Source: Diadema setosum
Taxonomy: Eukaryota > Echinodermata > Echinoidea > Diadematoida > Diadematidae
Assembly (NCBI GenBank): GCA_033980235.1
Contig: CM067067.1
Location: forward strand, 30,771,451 to 30,835,450
Reading direction: 5' to 3'
Length of the DNA: 64,000 nucleotides
Below the pieces are notes generated by a model that saw only the letters and a program-made list of their open reading frames with translations, made no database searches and was not told the DNA's origin. The first letter of the stretch is position 1; the number at the start of each line of letters is the position of its first letter. The translations under genes and the position numbers were made by a program. Positions 21,475-36,100 of this stretch are shown here, in pieces.

Positions 21475-22372
21475 GTTTCGTCATTTTCCGTCTATAGTTC
21501 CTCCCCCTTTTTCGCCATCGTTACACAATAGCACAAGTTATGAATCATTACATTTCAAAACAATTAGATGCATATTGAAATTGCTTTATATCGTATAAAA
21601 AGAATAAATACAATATTGTACGAAGAGAAAATGAATCTGTACTAAATGAAATACAAGAGGAAATTGACACATTCTTTTGTACTGATTAAAATTGATTAAA
21701 AAATAAATAGAAAACTACTCACATTTTTTTTTTAGATTTACACATTGAATGAGGGTTTTTGTTAGTGCAATATAACAATATCCATTACTGCATAAGAAAA
21801 CACAGTATTAAAGTGATTCAGCAGAACCACTTAAATGCCTTCAAATTCAAATATGGCGTATCGGATGGTATGCTTTGATTTTTTTTTTTTTTTTTTTACA
21901 TTTCATATTCCTATAAGTCTGCTTTTACCAATCCATTACAAATATCCACAAATCTTATCAGATATTGGAAGGATGTAATGATCTATTCAGCAGCAGCTGA
22001 GACCTGTTATTATGTAGATTTAAAACTGATAGCTTAAATCTTTCGTTGAGTTACTTTAAACTGTATTTTGATGATGCGATTGTATGGATAGAGTTCTACT
22101 CTTATCCTACTAATAATGTATCAAAATGATGACTCTACTGCTGTTATGTTGTTATGCTGTTATGCCTACTCCACGAGTTGTGATTTACGACATGCTGAAC
22201 TCATTTCTGATTCTCCTTTGCCGTTATGATTATTAGCTCCATGAATCCCTATAACTGTTTAACAGCCGACAATTTACTGTGCTTAACCACGCCTCTTGTG
22301 ATATCGGAAAATAAATGAGGGAACAGCTAAAGGGAATATTATCTACAATTCAACAGTAATCCTTTGAATTCT

Positions 22373-22662
22373 TTACATGTGCCCAGTTGAGGATGATTTC
22401 GCGTCTGTTTTTTTCACGGAGGAGTTTAGATCCTCGACAAGTTCGTTCAAAAGCTCCTCGGCATCTTCATTCTCCCTGGCGTTGTCTGCTTCGGCTTTAG
22501 AGACGTCTTTAGATATGACTGTGTGTGAAATGGCGGGTCGCCTCGGCTGGGGAGCAGGTACATTGGCATGTGGTTTGGTCTCCCCTTGAACGGCTTCTTC
22601 AAGGTCATCTTTGTAAGCACCAAAGAGGTTGTCCTCCTCAGTATTCTCCTTCTTCGCCAGAG
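22373..22662 (-). CDS. Granin-like exon 10 (C-terminus)
   Basis: Acceptor AATGTCTGGTCAG; 2 nt complete Ala, then 95 codons and TAA. Contains D-N-L-F-G-A-Y, the P-R-R-P dibasic site and an acidic helix E-E-L-L-N-E-L-V-E-D-L. Confidence 0.83.
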
Positions 22663-25600
22663 CTGACCAGACATTGAGCAATGAAGATTACAATCGTTAA
22701 TGTAACAATGAATTCAAAACCTTGTCAATATTTTTAACCGTCCATCTACATTAGACATTATACTAACAGTTTGTTTGTTTGTTTGTTTGTTTGTTTGTTT
22801 TTTTCACAGGAGAATCAGAGTTCCTCTCATATAACATCACGTCTCGATATTTTGAGGGAGGTTGGTGCAGGTATGTAGGAAGTTATAACTTATGATGGAT
22901 TTCCCGTTTTAATTTTCTATCCCTTAGGACAGAAATAAAAGGGACCATAAGATGCTTGTTATGATAGAATGATGTCCTGATGACTTAAAAAGATGAACAC
23001 ACTTAGTTTTGAGCGAGGAAGTCGACACTGAAAGCTAAAAGCAAGGCTTTCATATATAAAATCAGGTGGACTTTTCCCCCAATCATACCTTCTCCCTCTG
23101 TCGGGGTTTTCCCTGGTCGATGATCTCCGTTTTGCTGTTTGTCTTTGAGGTCAGCAATGAGTTCTTCCAGCGTCAGTCCTTGGTCTTCGAAGTCCTCCAT
23201 ATCGGCTATCAGTCTGTTCTCAGCCAGGTCGAGAGCTATAGGGCATACAAGTAGTCAAAATAATTGTTAAACCTTTGGATTTGTCCAAGAATGGCTTTAC
23301 ATTGTTGCAAAGATAAAGTCTCCTCTGAGTGTGACTTATGATAGAGTGTTTTCTCTGATGTTGAAGGGATTGTACAGTTTTAGTTTAGATAGGGCTGCAC
23401 GTTTCCAACTTTTTTTTTAAAGGGGCAGATCCACGACTTCCGTAAAGGGGGAGGCGTCTTTACCAAATTAAAGGTGGTGCCTGCGCCCCTTCTATTTTTT
23501 TCTTTTTATTGCTTTTATTCTAGCAAAAATCAATGGGTGCGCGCGCCTTGCGTTCCCCCTGGATCTGCCACTGTTGTGTGTGTGTGTTTATGAGATAATG
23601 AGAAATATGAAAGAACATGTATTTCTTAGTGGAATTCACATTTTATTTGATAAAAATTTGTCTTAAATGGCTGAGATATCCAATAAAGTGAACCTAACAA
23701 ATCCTGCGACAGGCCAATACTTTTATGACGATCTGTTTGTTTACGTTGTTTTTAGATATCTCAGTCATTTCAAAGTCGATTTTCATCAAATTAATTTCAA
23801 ATTCCCCTGAGGATTGTACGCTCCTTAGCATTTCATCGAATGGTTTCTCACGTTAAAAGGGATTTGTTTTTACTTTCACCAAGACAGGATAACCGTTATG
23901 GTGGCTGTTATTGTTGGTTGTCATTAGTTACCAGGTACGCTTTCATCATTTGTTTTTGACGTTATTGTATACAAAGACAAGACATTTAAGATAACAGTTA
24001 ATTCTTTCTGTTTGTATCACCATGAAATTCCCGCGTCCAGCACTGGCAAAATGCAGAAAAGTTGTCTAAAGGTGTGTGAATATCGAAATTACACTGTCAT
24101 GTCATTAATGTACAATGTATGTACAATGACGGCATGATGTACTATGACGGCATGTAGTAGATTGCTGTACAAGTTGACTGCCCTTTTGTGCAATTTGTCA
24201 AAGAAACTAGTATACACAGTGTGATAGTTTAATCATCTAAACTATTGTACTGACATGCCATCTGTGTGGCCCGGAGCAACTTCAAAACACTTGTTTAGTC
24301 AAGAATTGTCTGTGTAGTGTGATGATCAGTGTGACAAGATGAGGTTACACAGGTTCAGGTTCAGGACGACTGTTTCATAATGTTGAACAACAAAAAAAGT
24401 TTGTTGGCCTTCGTGAAAGATAGGTATAGTTGCATGAAATGTCAAAATGAAAAGTGCATGCAACGCAGGGAAAGTGGAATGAATGGTAATACACGCAAAC
24501 AACAGAAACTAATGATAGGAAAGCAATGCAGACCTATTTGAGGGCAATATTACAGCGATTGTATATGGTATATTATTTTTTATTCATGCCGAACAGTTTG
24601 AGGTGGGTTAAAGAACGTTCAAGAATTTCTTATCCCAAATGACAGGTGGAAGCTTGAGTACACCCTTTTCCTGAGAGACTCAAAACTGTACTTTGATGGA
24701 AACTTATACTGACCTTCTTTCTTCTTTGCTTCAATTGCTTCCAGTACTAGATATTGAAAAGAAATGAAAGCGATATTTGTAGAAATTATAGTTTTAGAAA
24801 TATTTTCACTGCGCCTTATACAAGGGTATGGGTATTTCATGTTTTTCCCAATTTTAACTTATTCATTTCATGTGTACTTCTCATTTATGAATCAGGGGGG
24901 GGGGGGGGCATTTCATGAAGGAACTTGTCGGATAAAATATCTGACAAGTCAATTATATCCGACAAGTTTTGAGAAATTCTTTAGTCTGATTGGCTAATTT
25001 CTCTGAACTTGTCGGATATAATTGACTTGTTGGACATTTTATCCGACAAGTTCCTTCATGAAATGCCCCACAGAAATAACAAGTTCTTTCACCTTGTAGA
25101 CAATGTATCTACGACATCCGTCATTAACTGGTTAACAATTGATAATATAAGGTCAATAAATCCAAACCCACATTCGTGTTGCTCTTTTATGTTGTCAGAT
25201 ACATTGATTTCCTGAAATCTACATTCGTGACTTTAAAGAAAACAGATACGAATTGACGGCAATCACAGCACTTCTTTCCAAGCGATTTGCACTCAAATAT
25301 ACTCATAGGTCATTGTTTGGGGCCATACTTCTGGAATAACGATCCTTTCACCCTTTGATTCCCTGCTATATTACATGCCATATTATTATAACGAATAAGT
25401 CATTATTTGGTACGAAGAATACATTATTTTCCTTTCATATTCACTCTTGAAAAAAAAATAAAAAGGACAAAAAAGGAAGGACTGATAACAATGATAGTTG
25501 GATAGACAGGAAGCTTACAATCCCAGAACTTTCATTTCGATTAGGGGGACTGAGAGCAAGGAGAGCTAGAGAGAGAGAAGGGGGTATTTCTTACTTACCA

Positions 25601-27158
25601 TCCTTTCTGATGAGTTCGTCGTCGGTGAACGGTCGATCTTGGAAAACTCCTTCTTCAGCTGGCAACTGCGAATCTTGTTTACTCAGATCTACACGATAAT
25701 TAAATTTGTATAAAGGTTCCAAACACAGATATCTAAACGTAGCTTCAATAACAAACAAAAAGTTAAAGAGAGGATAGAGAGAAAGAGGAAGATAAAAAAT
25801 GATAGAAAGATCAAAAGATGGAAAAATAAAGAGATATAAAGATTACGATATAGTTTGGCAGCATAGTAAACAGAGATTTGGTATCCAGCTGTTTTCTTTA
25901 TACCCGCTATTCTATTCTAGAGGCATTTTGCTCTTTACAGGTTGGGTTACCTATCCCTTTTCATTTCAATTACTGATGAAATCAGATTCGAGGATTTTTA
26001 ATTCTGTAAATTTTTGTATACTGTAGGTATAAGTTAACTTCATAACATCAAGGGAAAAAATGGATGAATGATTTGTTAGATCACTTTAGTTGTTTCATTA
26101 ACGTTTTAAAGTTTTCTTTTTTAGTCACGAATGGAACGTATTGAGCAGATATATCACGATTTTAGACTGGAAGCATAAATACCTTTCATCAATTAAACAA
26201 ACAAACAAACAAGTAAAAACCGGGAAATTTCATGATTTTATGTACATACTCTATGACAGATTGTGAGGGGATGACATCATAAATTCGCTATTGCATATTC
26301 AACTCATGTTGACTATTCAAGAATTATTTCGTGAAAATTAGGGAAACTCCGCAATATCTTTGTTCCCTTAATTTTCATTCGATTTTCATCAAACCTTTAC
26401 TGTTGCCACTAGTTAGATTTTACTCTATTCTAAAGGTTAGCTTTTATTTGTTCCGAATTTCCCCTTTAACAAACTTAATGTCGAGACAGTTGTACCCAGT
26501 TTAGGTTCATGTGAGTGAAACGCTCGAGGGGTCATGGTGTAAAAGTGATAGGGGCCAACAAACATACCTTGAGGAGCTGGAGCGACGTTTTGAGGAAAGT
26601 CGTCTTCAGAGTCGGCCAAGCGAAGGTATTCCTCCGTCAAGATCTTCTCCACTCTCTCGGCATCCTTCCTATAAAGGATTGTCAGCGCCTATGATGATGC
26701 CAAATTTAAGAGGGGTAAGAATAAGCGGTGATTATGGACAGATATATCAGATTTCCTGTCTTAAAACATCGAGAAGAAAAAAACAATAATTTTTTACAGA
26801 TTTTGCACAACTTGTACAATTTTCCTGAGAAACATAAACTCGTAATGCAATTCTTAATTTGATCATCATTTCACAAGGCACGGCAATCATAAAATTGGCT
26901 ATAAAACCGTTATAAGAATGACGTGGATGAAATCCTTTTCAGATGTTGGAAAAACGAAATCAGTAATCTTGCTATTAATCTTCCATCTGACATTTCTTGC
27001 AATAAACATGATAAACGTCTTGCACGTCTGGAAATGTTGATTACAAGAAAATGATTATTCATATGATGTATATTCTTTCACTTGTTATTACATATTCATG
27101 AATCAACCTTCTATGAATTAGTTATCATCAATATTTTGTTGCTCTCCATACATGCCAT

Positions 27159-27192
<34 letters not shown>

Positions 27193-30100
27193 ACAAACAA
27201 ACAATTAGACAATTCAGCAATCAAACTGCGTGGATTTCTATCTGAACGTATTTCTTACTCATAAATCGTACCTGGACAATGAGTTCCTCAAGGTACAGGT
27301 CGTCGTTCTCGGGCCGATAAGGGACAAAGTCACTTGCCATCTCCTCCTCCTCAGCCGCCTCCTCCTCTTCCACCTCCTCTTCTTCCTCATCAGTTTCGCC
27401 AGGGACTTCTTCTTCCTCTTCTCCGTTTACCTCATCATTGTTGCTCTCTTTGCCACTCTCCTCTACCTTCTCTCCCTGGTCCTGGTCTTGTTTTGTCGGT
27501 ACTACATTCTCATGACTTGGGGAAGTTTCGTCACCTGCGGGACGTTCGACATCATCTTTTGAAGCAGACTCTGGCTTCCGAGCTGTTTCGGATGGCTGTG
27601 TCTTCTCTGGCGCTACTGCCTCTGAGGGCGCTTTTATCACTGCAGGCTTAGGGTCTTTGGGCAGCTCGTCGTCCTCGTCACCAATGTCGGCTGCCTGTGG
27701 TTCGACGTCTTCGTCAACATTTGCGTCATCTGCAGGGATCTCGGGTTCAAGTAGTTCCAGCTAATAGGGAAGCCAGAATGCAGGGGGAAAAAAAAAATCA
27801 GTTGTATATACTTGTCTTGCGTTTTGATAACCAGAATCATGCTTCTTCACGGGGTTGTGTTAAAACTTGTGAACCCTCGTATTTGTCACTACTGCGGAAA
27901 CTACAAACGTATTTGATACTGAACTGCATATCTTATAAGTGTCAATACCAGTGATAGAGAGGGGAATTAAAACACCATTCATTTTGGTAATTCATATGAG
28001 AGTCATGTGATGCAGTCACTGGTCACAGCATCGCTTTTTATGTTAAAGTATGTATGCCAACTAGGGGTTGTGCTATTTTTCCATTACCTAGAAACTAAAT
28101 GTGATATTCAAATTCGTTTACTATCGAATAACTCCTATTTGAAAAGGCACCACTGAAGCCAGATTAAACTGTTGAACCCCAGCTCTCTGAGAAGGACATA
28201 TTTAGAGTCTTGTCGCCTTGCAAATTTAGTATTCAAATAAAAATATAGTTTGTCAGACTTCAATCATGAAACAAAAAAGAAAAATGCTACAACAATGTTC
28301 AATGATGGTCAGAAAGGAAGGCCACGAAATAAATGGACATTTGAGAAATTATGGCAGTTAAAGAGTAGTTTAGTTTGCAAAAGTTTGATATCCCTGCATG
28401 TTACATAAAACAGAAACTGAATCTTTTTAAAAACTTCTCTTAGAATAAGACCGTTCAGATGTCAAGCATTCGCTATGTCATCCTCCATGTATATCAACTT
28501 TTTATCTTTCACCAAATCACTTTATTTCGTAGTTAGCAATTGTTAGCAGTGTTTAATAATTTATCAGGGTTATGTGGTGACGGGTCACACACACACACAC
28601 ACACGCATGCACGAAAAAGAATGGCAGATAAGATGTATCAAAGTAGAATTAAGAAAAAAAACGACTTAGAAACATTATGCAAGAATGGGGTGCAAATAGG
28701 AACCATACTGGTGTAGTACTTAAGAAATTGGAACATGTTTATAAAATCTTTTGTGTTTAATGGCATTTCAAGATAGCCCGAGTGAGTCCTAAGATTGTTC
28801 GTAACTCGCAAATTTCCCACTTCCGCTGTGAGAAAAAAGGGAACAATCTATCAACAGAACGTAATTCTTCTAAAACATCTAAAAATATCTAAAACATTCC
28901 AAGATTGAAAATCACTACCGACATGATGATGAAACACACACCTGCAAATAAGGCTACATTTTAGAATATTAGGTTGATAGAAAATAGGTATTTGATCTGA
29001 GTTCTTCGTTAAGACAAATAATTATTTTGAACCTCAAAACAAGAGATGATATGCAGTCACACTCTCCCGTCGAATGTCTGATTTCCGATATATTACTACA
29101 TGGCTTGTAACATGCACTCTATTTTTGTACAAAACCTTGAAGAATGTTTTAACGTCGTTTTCATACACGACACCCAAAAGAGTGTACTTGCTCATTCCTT
29201 CATCACATGGATTCAGCGATAATATTTACATCATACTGATTTTATTGCTTTAACGTGAGGGAAATTTCCCACCTTAATGAAACCATGCTCGATGTGAGAA
29301 AAAAGGTTTATAGTTTGATTTACATGTATCTCTGTAACTACCATTAAATATTTTGTTTCGAATCGGAAATTTCGTCCAACGTAGCAGACTTGATTGCTGC
29401 TAAAAAATGATCAAATATACTTTCTTTGTTGCAAAGTCTCTCGAAAAGACATCTGCATTCTGTAATCAAGTACCATACGGAATGGAAATTGGGGCATCTA
29501 AGTGACAGAAACTATACCTTTAGTTTATGTAAACATTCTGTCTACTTCCTCTCTGCTAATAAACCTGCCCCATCTTGTATGTTTAGGGATGTTTTTGACT
29601 GACCAACCATCCAGTGTCTGGTGTGTCTGGATCTGGGCCTTCACGACAAGTGTTTGCCATCACATACTGTGACGCAGGCTTCTCGAGTACAGACTGAGTA
29701 TGCATGCTCTAATCGCATTCTGTTTCGTTAATCAGTTACATATTACTTTTTACTTTAAAACCATTCGGACAGGACAATCATTCGGGTTCCCGAATGTGCT
29801 TATTTCTCTTTTGTCACATAATATTTCGTATTCTGTCTATATCTATAATTACTGTCATCACTGCTTTTTAGTGGACCTCTCAGTTCTCTTGTTCCCCCTC
29901 TAAACATAACTTAGTATTTTGCCGGTATGTATGTAGATCTTACTTTGTTAAGTATCGTTTATCTTTCGCACATTCTAATATTCCTGATTCATTCTGTGTT
30001 ATGTTTTGTTGGAAGAGAATGAGAATGAAAAATAAATGAATTGAATTGAATCGTTATAGTCATTGTTGTTATGTGAGATGAAAGGAATTACTATGGTGAA

Positions 30101-33100
30101 TCATGGTAATAATGTCAACTTGAAGTAACGTGTATTCTGCTTTATGTAAACATGGTAAAGGCCTTGCGATTAGACCGTTTTTATCGGCCAGTTTAGTACG
30201 AACATTTCGGCTTCCCTAGAAGCCCCTCATCCTCAGGTTTAATGATGACGAAAATATGGCAGTGATGATATGAGAAATCAAAATGAGAAATGACGGCATT
30301 TCTGATTTGGAAATGATATAGAATTTACACAAAAAATGAAAGCAGCAGCAGCAACCATAGAATAATAAAATCGTCCTCACATCATGTTGTCCAGTTTGAT
30401 TTTATATTAAATGTGAGGTCATAAAATGGTAGTTTGAAGCATAGTTTAAGGGGCATATCCAAGAATTCCGTATATAAAGGATAGGCGCCTTTGCAAAATT
30501 AAGGGGGGGGGGGGGGCCGCACGCCCCCCGCCCCCATTTTTCTTTTTATTTCTTTTGTTTTAACCAAAATTAAAGAGGGGCGCGCGCCCGGTGCGCCCCC
30601 ATCTGGGTCCAATCTGGGTCCTGGGTTTAATCTCCACTCAAGATCTCCTATTCAAAACGCCTTGTAAACCAAATTAGCTTATTAGACCATGCTCTCTATA
30701 AGGGCTCACAGGCGACAGATGCAACAAAGTTCTTCTTTTTCACTTGTCAATGAACAATAACTTATCGAAATGAGCACTTCATTCCCTCCGATCTAATTAA
30801 GGGTTTTTTTTTTCGTCATAACACGGTAGTATTTGGAGCTATTGACGTGTTCCTTATAAAGCCAGCCAATGGGCTCTTGTATTTCAGTTTCGTATTTTAT
30901 CATCTTCGTCAGACTTCCAGCAAATAAACAGGAGTAAACAATAAATAGAAAGAATAAACAGGAAGAGTAACTTAATGGTTAAAACTGAGCGTTCTTATTT
31001 GATTAAGATCTGTAGCGTCCCACGCCCACGTTTTGCATTTAGTCTGCCATTATGATGCATTTTGGAAAGATACGCACTGATTAATCACTCGATGACGTTT
31101 GAATTGATTGCGGTAAATATCTCCCAAAATACGCACCCCACTGCCTAACATTTAGAGACGATAATACGCATTGGTTTAAAGTATTAGATTTTCGACCTTC
31201 ATTGACGAAAGTCCGTTATCTCGTCACAGGTTAATTTCTAACACAGTGACGAAATGGTGTTTGCTGGACGTGTTAAATAGCACTCTTTGTTGACGGAATC
31301 TATCCAGTTGGTAAAGGAACATGAGTTGGTGTGTTTAAACTTTGTGTCGAGTCCCTGTTCATTTATCCCAATGACCTAAAGACGCTTACATGAAATAATG
31401 ATGCATGATGTACGACAAAGAGGAACTTGTTGACATTAAAGGGAGATATGATAGAGAAGAGGATGAATCACATCGTGTCATTATACATGATGCACAGGAC
31501 AGAGTGGATCGGTGAGAATTGGATGCACGATTTTACTTTGGAACTGTTATGGGTTTTAGGCTGTTCCAAAGTTAAACGAGAGCATCCAATTCTCACTGAT
31601 CCACGGAATATTCCGGTGCGTCATTTGTGTTATAAAATGGGCCCGTAAATTCATGAAATACAACCATTTTCCTCATCATGCGTCCGTTACACCTACACCA
31701 CTATACAAGACTTGAGCCATGCGTTCGGATTTTACCGGACGCATGGCTCAGCGCGGATCAGTAAAAATCAAAGCATGAAATTGACCACTCAGATTGCAGA
31801 GATTCTAAAGCCCATTTTATAATGAATAATATCTATCAACTGTGAATCGAACAGACTTGTTGAATCTAATAATTCTATTCAAGCGCTAACAGTGTTTTGA
31901 CTTTTCTCTTCCTCTTTTCTCAATTATGTGTGTTCTGATGATACCTGAGAATGCATGAATTTTGCTGACAAAATGACAATGAATGAACGTGTTCTAAACG
32001 ACATAGATATATACATGAAATTCGGTGTCTGCCTCATCGTCGATGAAGAAATATTTCTTAAACGGTGGAATAGTTGTAACACACACATGCAATTTGGGGA
32101 ATTTAACCATGATCTAAGATAAAAGATAAATAAAAGAGGAAAACAAAACAGCCAAGGAAATCTGAACTTACGTCCGCTTCTAAATCTTCAAGCTGTAAGA
32201 GAGATCAAGAAGAGTAAAATGCAGAGAGATCATGAAGTTTCTTTCAGAAACAAGCAACCCAACAATAAATTTTGAAATGGCATCGTTTATAATTCGAATT
32301 CATCAGAGGGAGAATGAAACAAAAAGAACCATTTCGTGATTCATGATTTTCAACTATTATTCATCTGTTATACAGCATTCAGACAAGTACTACAATATAA
32401 TATGTTTATTTTGATAACGAGTCGCCACCACCAAATCTCTATAATAATAAAACGGCTCCGTCAGGTCGGTTATGAATGACTTCATAGTGTCTTGACTGCT
32501 AAGGATTTGACTCAGGCAATCATAAAAAAGAAAGAAAGAAAAAACAACGATCAATAAACCATTCAATTCCGATGATTTACCCTTAACACACATACCAAGA
32601 CACATGTAAGACAAAATCATTGTTCTAGATGTGTTTCAGCGCTCAATGGTCACCATGTATCGCAAGAAGTTTACACACAAAAAAAAATTAACCTTTATGA
32701 CGTCAGTGCATACATTCAAGGATTTAGCATGAGCTTTTAAACATCAGGATGAGTCACACAAACGAAGGTAACTTTCACTTTTGTAACCCCTCCCCTTACT
32801 TGCCTTTATTTTTGTCCCATGAGAATTGCAGGAATACGGTACAGAATAATAGATTTTTCATGCAGGCTGGAAACTTCGTCTTCGAAAAGGAAAAAGGAAT
32901 CGGCACTTCTGACTTGCCTCTTCATAATCTTATCATAAATTTATTTTATTGGGAAAACTCCGCTCGATGATCATGCTAACTTCAGAAAGGGGAGTAGGGT
33001 CAAAGAATTTGACAAAAAGAAGAGCGTTTTAAAATTCTAAGTTTGATACCTCGCGAAACATAACAACTACATCATGCAACTTGGAACTTTTCCATATACC

Positions 33101-36100
33101 TAAAGACAGGATGAAAATCACTCCTTTTGTGAAAAATTCAGTGAAGTATAAACCACTCCTTTACAAAGTCCTCTTTGCTGAGCACAGCGCTCTAAAACAA
33201 TTGCTGTGCTGGGACACATCTTCATGATTTCACGCAAAAAAAAAAAAATACTTCTATTGTATACTAACTCTTTGTCACTGCTTTTCCGCTGAAGACTGAC
33301 GAGACATTGACACGACCATCTCATTTACTTCGCTAAAACTTATTGAAATATGAAATGTTGTCATTCTCTTATCTCCTTGTGTCTACTTGTTACGAGTCTT
33401 CCACTCGTCTAACTGCTTTGATTGATCATTTGGTATTATATTGTATATTAACGGATTGGTAGTTGTCGCTGAATTGTTTTGAGAATAGTTTATATCGTGC
33501 CAATGAAATAGTAATTATTCATCGTCGCACCGAAAGTCGCATAACAGGTTGATTTCCAAGAACGAATGGAAATCATGTGTTTGAGCAAGAATTATCCATT
33601 TTCATTCTATCTCTTCTTACAGCATAAGATAGTGCACCTTCTCCTGGCTACATCTAAGGCTTGGATTGATTAATATAATCATGTTATTTTTTCGCATGTT
33701 ATAGAATTATATTTTTGTAAAACTTTCTCCAGTTTTTCTCCATGTTCGTACATGGAATTGTGCTTGAAAGCAGCAGCTTCAACATTGGAACAATCATGAC
33801 TATAATCTGCTTAATGAATATGAAATGTTCCAGGGTTATTTGATCAATTTCTCCATAGCAGTTGCTTATATAGCTTTCAGTCAATCTTTCGTCCCGCCCA
33901 CAATGAGGATTGTGTCAATGTTATTTTAATGTCTTTTTTCGTGATAGTAACCAAATTTCTCAGAGGTCGAACTGATCTTGTTCTCATTATAAAAGGTAAG
34001 GTGCAAATCATCTCAAAGCTCAAAATCCCGTCTTTAAACACGTAACTAAGTAAAATTATTGTGATGAAAGGGCATAATGGAAAGGAAATAGACGTAATAG
34101 ATTCATTTCGTATAATTGAACGAGTGATTAGAGCTACTTTTTTTTTGTGAGTGTTTCTCAGCTTAAATGTATGCTGATATAAGTTCATTTTAGCGGGTTT
34201 TTTTTTTTTTCTTTACGTCCTGAAACAGCTGTTCATGTATCATGTTTGTGTGTAAATGTACTTGTATACATGTATATATTTGTGTAACTGTCAATTATTG
34301 TGGTGTGATGGACCGGGTCCACTGTATTTCTTTCCCGTACTTACCTGCCTATGGGCAGGTAGTATCCTAGGAATATTTATCACATGCTTTAATTTGCAAA
34401 GGAAATAAAGTATGCTACATAAATAAATAGTAAAAATCCAAGAGTGCGTGTATTTGTTCTTACCTTCTCTTTGAGGATATCCAAATCTCCCTTTAAGGGT
34501 ACAAAGAAGAATGGGAAAGAAGAGACACACACACGTACAAAGTTAATTTTAGCCTTTAAAAAGTCACTGCTTTCTACCATACGCATACTTAATCATACTA
34601 CGTTATTATGCATTCCCAGTTCCCTTTCATACCGGTATTATCAAATTACCTGCATGGTCTGAACTTCTATCATTTTCCGTTTGTCTTTCACAAACACTGA
34701 TTATTCTGAGCTTATAGCCAAACAAGCTTGCTTTTATGTAGGTCACGTCATATACTTCTCATTGTACAAACTGATTTCGATTTTAACCAGTTATCCTTAT
34801 AATTATTGTGTATATGAGGTATGCATTTTTCAAGGTACAAGAACTTATAATAATAACTCTTGATGCAATAATGGGAAGTATGAAATAGATTTAAATTTGA
34901 AACTTGAGAAACTTGCTTCTCTAGCAAGGGTAAAACCAATCATATTATAGTTTATGCAAAATGAATAATCGCTTGCGTTTGTAGGCTCAAATGTTAAAAG
35001 TTAATCGCTGCATTTATTGCAAGAATATTATACATTAATGTTGTTTTGATGCTATGAGTTGCACTTTCAAATGAGCTGTTCATCGAATTGACATTGGAAT
35101 ATGCATAAACATATAAAGGCAAGAAATATTATGTATGGATATTACAGTCATGAATAGATTAAACAAAAGATTTCAAACTTACATTGATACAGATAACTTT
35201 ATAAATGGATCTTTGAACCTCATGGCATAAACGGCTCAATCCGTGCTTAATTGATTGTGATTATTACGTTTGTTATGTCAGCTCGATTAAAATGCCACTG
35301 AGAAACTGTTTTGATCACAATTCGTTCAACTCACTGTATGTTTGCCTTTTTCTCCAGTAATATTATGGTTTATACAGAACTTGATAAAATGTCTGAATCA
35401 TAATTCCGATATCATAATATGTGTTTTTGTTTTGTTATAGGATGTAAAGGTAATTACATTTGATGCTTTATTTCTTCTTTTTTTTAGTATTATTCTTCAT
35501 GTTGTTGATGTGCATGAAAATGTGCGTTACCAGGACATTTATTGCTTTATGGAAGAAACACAAGGTATCCGTTACCTTTGTCAAAAATATCCTGCGTACG
35601 ATGATATACAACAAAACAAAAATAAGTATACATACCCTAGTAATGTGTGATGTCTTTTCTTTCGCACCATTGGGATGAACACCTGTTGTAATTATACACG
35701 CAACGATAACAACAGCAAAGTATTCATTAGCTCATGTACATATTCTGATTTGACGACTAATTTTTCAACACACTAAAAAAAATGTATTTCAACAGAATAT
35801 TGAATTCTTGATGTCAAGATTAAAAGGTGTAATACGTATGACCCCCTACTTATGGATAAACACCCACTTGGTTTAACAGAAGCGGAATCATTGCTGGAAA
35901 AAAATGTCCTTGATATAGTTAACTATGCCAGCATCCATATAAAATTATTCCTTTATTATATTGAATCCATATTATGTCAACCATCAAAAATATGTTATGA
36001 CAACAAATTCCAGGCTGCATACTAGTATATTATCCTTCAGGGATAACATTGTAATGTAGGCCTATATGTGTAAGATAATCACAACACATGATAACGAGAA

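Larger units (their letters stand above)
27761..32171. other. Intron 4 of the granin-like gene (4.4 kb)
   Basis: AT-rich. Holds an AC microsatellite at 28589-28604 and the repeats listed separately. No further exon was recognised, though microexons could be missed. Confidence 0.5.

Noticed and set aside
24009..24146. Further granin-like or GNAT exon within the duplicated block
   Set aside because: No protein conservation between the two duplicates beyond neutral similarity, and no matched splice sites.
27230..27651. Plus-strand leucine- and proline-rich ORFs
   Set aside because: Antisense shadows of the Glu-rich exon 5 of the minus-strand gene.
34327..34348. Possible extra microexon with a strong GTAAGT donor on the minus strand
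   Set aside because: Its length of 22 bp would break the phase between the neighbouring granin-like exons, or bring in a stop.
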